Positions 1 to 10,000 of a stretch of 64,000 nt of DNA are shown piece after piece; positions within the stretch are counted from its first letter, which is position 1; every line of letters begins with the position of its first letter. A program made the position numbers and the translations under genes. The notes beneath the pieces were generated by a model, which did not search any database, had not been told where the DNA came from, and worked only from the letters and a program-made list of their open reading frames with translations. This stretch comes from Labia minor (Eukaryota; Arthropoda; Insecta; Dermaptera; Spongiphoridae), in contig OY720344.1 of assembly GCA_963082975.1 (NCBI GenBank), positions 78,294,053 through 78,358,052 on the forward strand, written 5' to 3'.

Positions 1-44
1 ACTTCAAACCGTCGGTCGGTTCGGACCTGGCCTCAGGTCAACTT
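1..44 (+). mobile_element. HINE-2 family, 3' end of a copy cut by the window edge
   Basis: The first 44 bases are the 3' tip of a repeat found again at 15711-16333 and 19697-20880 on the other strand. They hold the inner inverted repeat CGTCGGTCGGT, then a hairpin with a 6-bp stem GACCTG/CAGGTC and loop GCCT, then the terminal CAACTT. The body lies outside the window. The hairpin beyond the inverted repeat is typical of Helentron-type ends; family membership is inferred from structure only. Confidence 0.7.
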
Positions 45-482
45 ATTTTGTTAATAATTTATTTTTATTTTTTATTTTTTTTGTTAATAATTATTACATT
101 TTTATTTGTTCGAAAATTATTTCTAATTTATTAATTGTTAATAGTTATTACATTTTAATTAACAGTTTTCGGAATAAGTATATTCTCTTATTTTATAGAG
201 ATTTTTATTGTTTGTCTCAAAAGTCTACCTACAATATTTCATTACCATTGTATGATTCAAAAAAAAATTCAAAATATTTAATAGGACATGACATGATCTT
301 AGTATTTTTCCCATCCCAGAATATTTGCTAATATTACATGTTGGAGTTCCAATTACCTGCATATTTAATGGCAATTTCAATGCTGAATATACTTTTAAAT
401 AAAAAATTAAAAAAATTTGAAGTAAATGGAATTATTATACTTAATAAATCTATATATAAATTTAATATATATTCAAACAATA
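45..482. other. AT-rich spacer, no gene seen
   Basis: This stretch is mostly A/T homopolymer-like sequence with stops in every frame. I see no coding segment, no splice-flanked exon and no clear repeat. Confidence 0.6.
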
Positions 483-940
483 ATTGAAACAATATAAATA
501 AAACGATTCAATATTTTACTTACATGTGATTTATATTTCTATTTTTATTACAACTGTTATTATGTGTATGTTATTTTTGACAGTTTAAAAAAAATTAAAA
601 ATATTTGAATTTGGAAGATTATATGTAGCGCCATCTGTCGATAGTTTTGTGACACTATATAGACTTTTACCAAAATATTACTAATTAAATTAATTTTGGA
701 TTTAATTGAAACAATATAAATAAAACGATACAATATTTTACTTACATTGTGATTTATATTTCTATTTTTATTACAACTGTTATTATGGGTATGTTATTTT
801 TGACAGTTTAAAAAAAATTAAAAATATTTGAATTTGGAAAATTATATGTAGCGCCATCTGTCGATAGTTTTGTGACACTAAAGACTTTTAGCAATATATT
901 ACTAATTAAATTAATTTTAGATAAATTAATTTTGGATTTA
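483..940. repeat. Two-unit tandem duplication of about 222-236 bp
   Basis: The unit beginning at 483 is repeated from 705 with few changes. Both units carry the same landmark, a short GC-richer core reading GCGCCATCTGTCGATAG, followed by a similar TTTTGTGACAC stretch. The second unit has a small extra insertion near its end (about 920-930). It directly abuts the family-3 repeat at 941-1085, so both may be parts of one larger mobile element. Confidence 0.75.
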
Positions 941-1085
941 ACTACACTAAAACCTTCCTTGGTATGCCCACAACAATTCCTGAAAGTTTCACCGTAATCG
1001 GACGGGTAGTTTTTGAGTCTATAAGAGACAGACAGACAGACACACAGACAGACACACAGACATTGCCTTTTATATATATAGATTA
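941..1085 (-). mobile_element. Dispersed repeat family 3, with GACA/CAGA microsatellite
   Basis: Read on the minus strand, this begins with ATCTATATATATAAAA, continues with GGCAATGTCTGTGTG and a TCTG-rich microsatellite, and then has a conserved block including ACTACCCGTCCGATTACGG. A plus-strand copy with the same order lies at 53362-53520. No protein is encoded. The shared 5' start with family 4 suggests a common group of non-autonomous elements, perhaps Helitron/Helentron-like; that is inference. Confidence 0.65.
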
Positions 1086-3048
1086 CCTTTCATAGGATAG
1101 GGCTGGCTATCACTAATGTTCAACTCAAACTGGCTTAAATACCGTTAGAAATAAATAAAAAAATACATTTAAGAAATGAATATATTCGAATAAAAACATG
1201 GCTTACCAAAATATAAAGAAAAGATATGTTATAACAAATTGATACTTAAATTTTTTCAAAAGAAATTTAATTTATTATTTTTATTTTCTTAAGATAACAT
1301 ATAAGATATTATTATTATTTAAAAAACTTATTCAATGTCAGAAAAGTTTTTGAAAATGTTTAAAAAATAATTCCACACAAGATAGAAAAAAAAAATTGAA
1401 TTGTTTTTTTTTTTTGTGTGAAGATTACGAATAAAAAAATTCATTATTATTCTTAAATGAGAGAGAGAGAGAGTAATTAAAACGATGATAATTATTAAAT
1501 TAAAAAAAAATTATATTTCAAATATTTTTCTAGAATTGAATCTTTGATATTTATCGTTAATTGTTCATATCTATAGAATATTTTAAACTGTCCTCATATC
1601 CATATATTTTTTTATTAAATTCTAAATTTATGGGATTTATTCTGAATTCTTAATATATTAATTATAAGGAAATTGCTATTTCTATCAACTCAATCTAAAA
1701 TTTAATAAATATTTTAAAATTTTTTTATAAGGATAAGTATGTATAATAATAATAAAAGACATTTTATTTAACTTGTCTATGTCAGGTAGTAGAAGTACAG
1801 TTATTTGAGTAAATTTGAGTAGATTTGAGCAAATGGGGTAACTACAAAATTTAAAAAAAAACCCTAAAATATATTGAAGAATTCGTGTAATAGAATTAAT
1901 ATTAAACATCTGTAAACATTCTTGTAATGTACCATATAATTTCTATAATTTAATAATATATTATAAATAATTAAGAATAATAATGATTTATATATGATGT
2001 AAATGCTACAAAATTATCTATAAAATTATTTAATATTGTTATAAATAATTTATTTTATTTTTTAAACAAAACAAATACCAATTCAAACCTTAATTTTTTA
2101 GATTAAAAAATTTTGAGTCATTTTTTTATGGATCTTAGATTTTAAAATATATAAATTAATAACAATATGGATTTGATTCATATAACGACTAAATGTGGGG
2201 CACAGACCATCCTGAGGCTTAAACTAAAAATCTAAGCACAAAAATTTATTTTAATAACAGAAAATATACTTATTAAAACCAACAGGAATATTCAAAAGTG
2301 TGCGCCCATTACCAATTAATAATTGTTAAAAAATTAAACTTATAATTTATTTACTATATAAAAGTTACACAAAAAGTGAATTTTAATTACTTTATTATTA
2401 ATAGTTTTTATTTAAAACAATACCTCCCCTTCCTATCGTCAGTCTGTAAAAAAATATATGATTTAAAATAGGGAATTTTTAACATCCAGTAAAATTGGAT
2501 TTCTACGCCATCTAATAGTGATTTATTCAATCAAATATACGAAGAGATTGATAACATTTTAAAATTTGTATCATTTTTAAAAATCAAAATAAAATTAAAA
2601 AACTATTTACTAATAAATTATAAGAAAGATATGTCAAGAATACTTTATGAAGAATCTAATGAAGAAGGTCTTTTGAATGGATCAATAAATGTTATAATAA
2701 TCATTTGAATTTACTTTTTTATAAACAATAATTAAATTTAAAAAACTATTCTCTTTTATATATTAATATTTAAATGTGATTTTTTGCTAAATTTCTTTCA
2801 AAAATTAATTTTAATATATTTATTCTTATGTTTAATTATTATTTAATTATCTTTATTCAATATATATTTTATTTCATTTTTAGTGTTGCTCATTTCATGG
2901 TTGTAATTATAAATTTTGGCGCCGCTTTTTGTTGAAATAAATTACAGACCTTCACTATAAATTTAAAAAATTGTTCTTTAATTTATTTAATTAATCATAT
3001 ATTTCTTTATTAAATTTATATACATATACAGATTTAAATATTTTAATA
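1086..3048. other. AT-rich region upstream of ORC6
   Basis: No supported exon was seen on either strand. Purine runs (GAGAGA near 1460) and poly-A/T tracts dominate. One decayed end of the HINE-2 family lies at 2413-2450. The ORC6 promoter and 5' UTR should lie at the right end of this stretch, but no core promoter motif can be chosen with confidence in DNA this AT-rich. Confidence 0.5.
2413..2450 (-). mobile_element. HINE-2 family, decayed 5' tip
   Basis: The plus strand reads a run like CAATACCTCCCCTTCC followed by TATCGTCAGTCTGTA, which matches the 5' end of HINE-2 on the minus strand with two changes in the terminal inverted repeat. No body follows, so it is a solo end or an old truncated copy. 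Confidence 0.55.
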
Positions 3049-6000
3049 ATGTTAAATTTATATTTTACAAAATTAGGACTATCTGATTCAGCAATTCGCT
3101 TGTAAGTAATTATAAATCAATTTATAAATATATATATAAATTATTATTGATATGTATTTATAATATTTTCTTACAAATTTTAATAATTAAGATTATTTTT
3201 TTGTAATATATAAATTTTGTATTCAAAATATTTTAATTAAAATTTAAGCATGTCTTAGAATGACAGCAAATGGCTATCAAATATTTTTTTTTGTTTTTCA
3301 ATTTAAAATAAAAAAAAAAGAAATTATCTTTTTAAATTATTTCTAATCTTAGCTCTCAAAATGTAACTAATAAATAATTTAATCATTTATTCATCTTATA
3401 TTTATTTTATAAAAATGATTTCATTTTATAATGATAGGAAATCAACAGGATTATTACGTCGTCTTCAGATGAAACTAGACAGTGGAGGAGCAAATTTTAT
3501 TCTAACGGAAACTGTTCGAGTAATCGCATGCATTCAGTTGGCTGCAGCATCAGAAGGAATGACCATCGATAAAGTGTGAACATCATTCAGTTTCATTAAT
3601 CAAATAAAATATTAATATAAATATATTTGCTTGAGCCATTTCAATCATTAATTTAATGATTAATTGATAATTTTCAATTTCACGTCCAACTACATACAAC
3701 CAAATGATGTTAGTTTCTACGTTAATTTAATCTTAATTTGTGTTCATCAATATGTGTTCATTAAAAATTAAAGGGTTGGGGAGAGAGCGAAGAGAACCAT
3801 TCATATATATTGTATATAGTGGAGTAAAAGAAATTACTGCTTTGAGTTGTTACCGAGGATGAGTCCTGATCCCACCAGACCGAGTCTCTAGTGGAAATAC
3901 CTTCACTTCACTCAATAAACAATTAAAAAATTAATCAAATACCCTACTTCATTCCAAGCTCATTTTCTACTGCTTTAATGACAACTGCAGTTACTTTTGA
4001 AAAAATACTTTCCATTCAGTAATTCGAGACTTATTTTCATTTAAATTCTCATATAATCTATATCTAATGTAAAAACAATTATTAAACAATATCTCCCTTA
4101 CTATTGTCGGTCGGTAAAAATATTTATTTTTAGAATTTAAAAGATATATATTTGATATACAATATATATAAATTTTTACTAATAATTTTATATACCAATT
4201 ATCCATTATCATTATACATTAATAAGGTACATTGAATTTGAAAACCATTTCATTGTATTTTTAAAATATTCCATTATTATTATATTGAGTTAATATAGTA
4301 TAAGATATCATTTATAAAATAGTCTTGTGCATTATTCAGAAATCTAAAACTTACAAAATAAGTATTTAGAAAAAGAGTATAAAAAATAATAGGATATATA
4401 TACTCAATATATTTAAATGTGTAATTATTTTAAAATAAATATATCACATTTTCTACTTACCTTTTTATTTACGCAAGTTTATTTAAGATAAATTTTATAA
4501 ATATATAAAACAAATTTTCTCTGAAGTATTTCAATTTAACTTTTTTTCTTCTTTAAGCATATTTCGTAAATGTTATTTTCAGGATCAATGCATTCGATTG
4601 TCAGGTTTGCGCAAAGCTGCATACGACAAACAGGTGAACGTGATAGAATCTTTGCTTGGATTGGATACTCAAATGACAGTAAAAGAGATTTGCGTTCGAG
4701 CTTCTTGTAGTGAATTAATTGAATTTGCTGAGAAACTCTTACAAAGGTATTCTTCATTCTATTAATATTTTATTATTAATTACTTACTGTTAATAGTTTA
4801 TATATTCATTTCCAGATATGTAGAAAGTCAATCGACTGCCCAATATTCTGGACAACCTGTATATGCGGTAGCTGCTGTGTTTGCCGTGTGCAAGTATATA
4901 TTTTATATTATTAAGTTTTAGATATTTTGAAATTAAATAAATAACTAATAATAAAATACTTTTAATATTAAAAGAATATAATTATAAAATCAAAAATAAG
5001 ATGTGTATTATGAAAAAATTATGAGGGAAATTACATACTAAGATTAGATATTACAAAGTATTTTAATCTTTATTTTAAATAATTGTTTTTTTTTTTTTTT
5101 TATTTATTTAATAACAAGAGAACAGAAGAACAAAAAAGACAACAAATGAAAAATATTGACCTCGGGAACTAACCCATTTGGTCATTACATTACATGATGT
5201 TTAAATACTTAAATATATGACAATATAGAGTAACATTAAGTTATTAAATAAAATATAACATTATATTATATAAATATATTAGATTTAATAATGAATTTAA
5301 GAAAAATTTTTTTAAAAGACTCAAAGTTATTTTGTAAATAAGATAGAATACAAGTGATGTTTATAGGGAGTTGAATTATACTTTTAATATCTATATAAAG
5401 GGAGTCAATTGCTTTTTTATTTTTTTTACATCCCAAAAATAAATGATTTATATCTGCCACTATTTCATTATTACAATCACAAAATGGATGTTCTCTTAAG
5501 TTAAATAGATAAAGTTTATGTGGGGTGGTAGCATGATTGAATCTTAATCTTAGAATTAAAGTAATAATTTTCCTATAAATGTTTGTATTGTGAAACCATG
5601 GTCTTCTATATATAAATGGCATCAATGAATGAAAATGACTACCTTTCGTCTTTGATGATTGGTTCCAATCAAGTTGCCATTTTTTATATATTTCTTCTTT
5701 AATAAAGGGCATAATGTCCGAGACGGACGGACTTTGGTATAAATAAATTACTTATTTTTAGTATTTAGTTTCTAAAGTGAATATTTTTTTAATAATTTAA
5801 AATTTTTATTATGGAATTAAATAAATCTAGAATAGTCGATATGAGTAAATCTAGTTTGAAATTATTCACTGAAAACTAACTATAATATTATATATTATCT
5901 GAACAAACAAATGGAAATCTTATCTCCATTTAAATTTAAGAAATTTTAAGAAGATTTAAGGCTATTTAACTCAGGGGCAGAATGCTGAATCACTTAGGAA

Positions 6001-6854
6001 AAAATTAATAATATGAATAATGGTAATGCATAAAACCATAATATTACAAATTTAATATATTATAATTGAAATAATTTCAATATTGTAAAATAAATTTAAA
6101 TATAAACGCGAGAGAGTAAAAAGAGATATTATAAATAACAAAATTTAAATTGACAAATAATTTGGTATTTGTTTTTTAACCTTTATATAATAGAAAAATA
6201 TAGAAAATAAATATATAATAAATATTTTTGTATTAATATATTAATAATTTATTCTTTCTTTTAGAAAACATAAATTCAAAGTTAGTAAATCACTTATGGT
6301 AAATTTATCGAGAGTGAAGGTTCAATCTTTCAATGATGTTGTGAAATCAATGACACAACTTGCAGACGCTATGTTTGAAAATATTAATACCAAAAAAGGA
6401 GGAAAACGTATAAAAGATCAAATTGAAAAAGGGGAGAACAAGAACGATAGTCTTGGTATTACTATATTTAGAAAATATATATAATTAAAAAATTTTAATT
6501 AATGAAATTGTTATCCATAATTAACAATTTAATATTAATATTTATATTAAAATTAAAATTTAATCTTAAATTATAATTTTTATCAAAAATTTGATATATA
6601 TATATATATTTATGTTATTTTTTAAAATCTTAAAATAATTTAATTGATTAAAAATAATGATAACATAGCAAATATTATGAAAACAAAAAGAACTTATATT
6701 TAAAATAATATTTTACAATTATCATCTATTAGCTTAGTTGTTTATTATTAATTAATGTATTTTAATTTTAGATTTAAAAAATAAAGAGAAAGAAGAAATA
6801 ATAGTAGAAGAGCCTTATGAAGTTTGGAAAAAACGAATGCTTTCTGAAGATTAA
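3049..6854 (+). CDS. Orc6: Origin recognition complex subunit 6 (six exons)
   Basis: Exons 3049-3101, 3438-3573, 4583-4746, 4816-4893, 6265-6455 and 6772-6854 join in frame to a 234-residue protein with GT/AG introns throughout. ORC6 is the smallest ORC subunit; its cyclin-box-like (TFIIB-like) repeats contact DNA during licensing of replication origins in the nucleus. What identifies it: an N-terminal KLGLSD helix, the second-fold block IRLSGLRKAAYDKQ with downstream helices, and the short C-terminal ORC-binding peptide YEVWKKRM. Length is slightly below the roughly 250 residues usual for animal ORC6. The start is the first ATG giving the expected KLGL; an upstream exon cannot be excluded. 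A poly(A) signal AATAAA overlaps the stop codon. The fourth intron carries a dead LINE fragment. The next gene converges from the other strand, 178 bp away. Confidence 0.92.
3574..4582 (+). other. ORC6 intron 2
   Basis: A 1.0-kb intron. It contains a GC-richer, non-coding block at about 3776-3910 with a possible short hairpin (CCAC/GTGG) that I cannot assign, and a solo HINE-2 end at 4084-4116. The rest is AT-rich without recognisable features. Confidence 0.6.
4084..4116 (-). mobile_element. HINE-2 family, solo 5' end
   Basis: The plus strand carries CTCCCTTACTATTGTCGG followed by TCGGTAAAAA, i.e. the conserved 5' tip of HINE-2 read on the minus strand, one base off the inverted repeat in the larger copies. 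No matching 3' end is near, so it is an isolated remnant within the ORC6 intron. Confidence 0.6.
5086..5715 (-). pseudogene. 5'-truncated non-LTR retrotransposon, C-terminal ORF tail
   Basis: A 148-codon reading frame ends at 5266 and lies upstream of a run of T at 5087-5100, i.e. a poly(A) tail on the minus strand. The protein resembles the region after reverse transcriptase in Jockey-like LINEs: an LRLRFNHATTPHKLYLFN segment, then a Cys/His-rich motif (C-x-C, followed by H and C in a HLFLGC context). Those cysteines and the tail position suggest the LINE C-terminal zinc-knuckle-like region. It is 5'-truncated, as LINE insertions usually are, and sits antisense in the fourth ORC6 intron. The long open frame suggests it is fairly young, but it lacks the endonuclease and most or all of the RT. 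Confidence 0.7.
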
Positions 6855-7032
6855 ATAAAATACTCTATTTTGATTAATATTTATTATTATTATAATTACA
6901 TATTATTTATATTATTTTTTTATACATTTAATTTTTAAATTAATAAAAAAAAATTATTTTCTTATATTTATTATTATTATTCTTATAATTATTATTAATC
7001 CTTTTCAAATAGTTAATGATAATTTTTCAAAT

Positions 7033-10000
7033 TTAATTATTTGTGCTTAATTTTCGTAGATCTGGTCTTTTAATTTTTCCTGTTGTAGTTTTTGGAAATT
7101 CTTTAATAAATTGAACACCACCGTGTAATTGTTTGTATTCAGGCATCCGATCTGCATTCAATAATAATAGTTTTTCATTAATTGGATTAGTTCTAACTAA
7201 ATTAACTAAACATCAAAATTTAAATATAAGAAGTTTGAAGTAACAAATTATCACGTACCTTTCACAAATTGGATGAGATCTGTTTCAGTAGCTGTAGCTC
7301 CAGGTAAGAGCACCACAAATCCCTTTGCGTGTTCCCAGTCAGTATCATGGGGAATCCCAATTACACATACCTCAGCAACATCAGGATGCTCTATACATAT
7401 TATGATTCAGTAAGAGAAAGTTTTTTTTTTATTTATAAAATCTTTGGTTTAATTACTCACTTATGAGGACTGATTCAATTTCTGTACCCGCCACATGAAA
7501 ACCTTTATATTTGATTAATTCCTTAATTCGATCAACAATAAAAAACCATCCATTTTCGTCATAATAGGCTACATCGCCAGTATGAAACCATTTCTAAGAA
7601 AAAATCATTGTTGGTTAATTTTTTATTAAAAGGAAATACTTCTAAAAATAATTAAATAGAACTAATATTCACTATTTATTACAGTTCAATAAGTAATAAG
7701 AATTTTTCTTTATTTGCTATTGTCTCATTCCGACTCATATTTGGTAACTAATTAAAAAAATAATACAATACTAATTATAAAATATTTATGAAATTTCTTA
7801 ATAAGGTTTTTATTCCTAGGATAAGAAAAACTTATTCCATTTCTAATCATACTTGTTCATCGATTGCTTCTCTGGTAGCCGTTGGATTATTATGGTACCC
7901 TTGCATTATACTTGGAGAAATAATGCATAATTCACCCAATTCATTTGGTGGAAGTGAAATACCATCCTCTAATGAAATTACCTAAATAAATCGAACACAA
8001 CATTTATAATCTTCAGGAAATAATTAATTAAATAATTTCATAGAATTTTATATCCTTTATATTAAAGAAAATAAATCATATTTTATGTGTAAAATGTTTT
8101 CAATAGATTTTCCAAATTAATTTCCGAGTTCTTTGTCTTTAAAAATTCCAAATAAATAAAATGAATAAAAAAGTTTTTACACCTTCGCTTTAACTCCTGG
8201 GATACATTTTCCAACACTTTTTGGTAATCCAGTCGGTTCATTATAATATGGTTGTGTTATTAGGATTGCTTCTGTCATTCCATAACAATTTCGAAAGGGT
8301 ATACCGAAATTTTCTTCTGCAATTTTAATAAGACTTTCCGACATGGCGGCGCCTCCAAATGAAATTAATCTCAATGAACTTAAATCATAGTCAGCAGTAT
8401 TAAATTTTACTATAGCGTTAACAAGAGATGGGCTCAAAAATGTTCTTGTTACCTATAAATAAATGTAAATTATTTAAAATAAGCAATGTGAATATATATT
8501 TTATAAAAAATATAAAATATTGAAATAATACAAACCTTATATTGTTCTATTATGTTAAAAAATTCTTCAATATTGTATTGTGCCGCAACAATTGATGTGA
8601 AACCGGTATTTAAGAAACTTAAACGTAGAATTATTCCAGATATCCAAAATCCACCTACAAATCAAATATTATTTTTTTCTTTTTAAAGTTTTAAAACTCA
8701 ATTAATAAAACTGATAAATACCAGAGTTCATCAACATAATATCCAATTTTAAAAAAAATTGGTTACAAGATTGAATGGCAAAAATGGCAAACATAAGGGA
8801 GGAATCTGTATGGCGTACACCTTTTGGTAAACCGCTTGAACCGGATGAACAGATTATAAGAGTACAATGATCATCAAGAACAGATTCAGGCAACTGTCAG
8901 AGAAGAAAAAATGGTTTATTTGTTTGTTTTTTTTATTTGACGGTTTTTTAAATTTACATCAAGTGGTTGAAAATCCACCTCCTCAGGATAGGAATGAAGC
9001 CAGAGATCATAAAAATTTAATATACCCGATTCTTGAAAATTAAAATTATCGTCGGCGTCCATCAGAACATAGGTAGGATAAATGTTTAAATGTTTGGTAA
9101 CTTCTTGTAATTTTGAAAGAGATTCCTTTGTTGAAATGATCAGTCGAGGGCGAAAATTATTCAAAAGGAATTTAAAATCCTCTAAAAAAAAATATGAATA
9201 GTAAATATTTAAGTGTAAAAATAGTCAATTAAATAGTCTGTTACAGTGAGATCGAAGTTCCTTTATTAGAGGCTATCCAAACTTACAATTACATTATTTT
9301 AATGTTATAGATTCCAATTGCGGGTTACCAAATTTCCAAAATTCCCCTATAACACAGGCATGCGACATAAAAATTGTTTCAAATTTAATAACTGATTTTA
9401 TGGTGTTTTCAACGCTGATTTCAGAAAAAATATTTAAAAAATTTCATCCGTTATTTGACAAATTGCTTGTATAATTTTAACTTTTTTCGATATTTTCATA
9501 CATGGTGGTGGTGATTTAAAAGTGGTTTCAATGCTGCTTGGTCAACAAAGTGGCTATACAAAGTTTCCTTGCTTTCTCTGTGATTGGGACATCAGAGAAA
9601 GAAAGCATCACTACATAAAAAAAGATTGGTCCTTGAAAAAAACCTTACAGTTTGGAGTTAAAAATGTTGAGAGGGAAAAAGGTCTTACTTCCACCAAATA
9701 AGATAAAACTTTAAGAAACTTGGTTGTAATATGAGTATTAAAGTTCATTTTCTCCACTCACATCTTGACTATTTCCCTGCAAACCTTGGTGATGTAAGTG
9801 AAGAGCAGGGTGAAAGATTCCACCAAGACATAAAGGAAATGGAAAGAAGATACCAAGGAAGATGGAACGTCAACATGATAGCGGACTACTGCTGGATGTT
9901 AAAAAGAGATGGTCCTCAACGAGTCCACAGTCGGAAAAAGAAGCTTCGACAGCAAGAGAAAACGTTATTATAATGACTTATAAACTTAAAGAGAAATAGA

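Noticed and set aside
3776..3910. A hammerhead-like ribozyme in an ORC6 intron (GATGAGTCC ... GTGGAAATAC)
   Set aside because: The core does not match: the CTGANGA box is not intact, and the helix before GAAA is only 4 bp with mismatches.
7788..7985. A 65-codon plus-strand frame
   Set aside because: Antisense to the ligase exon 7981-7853.
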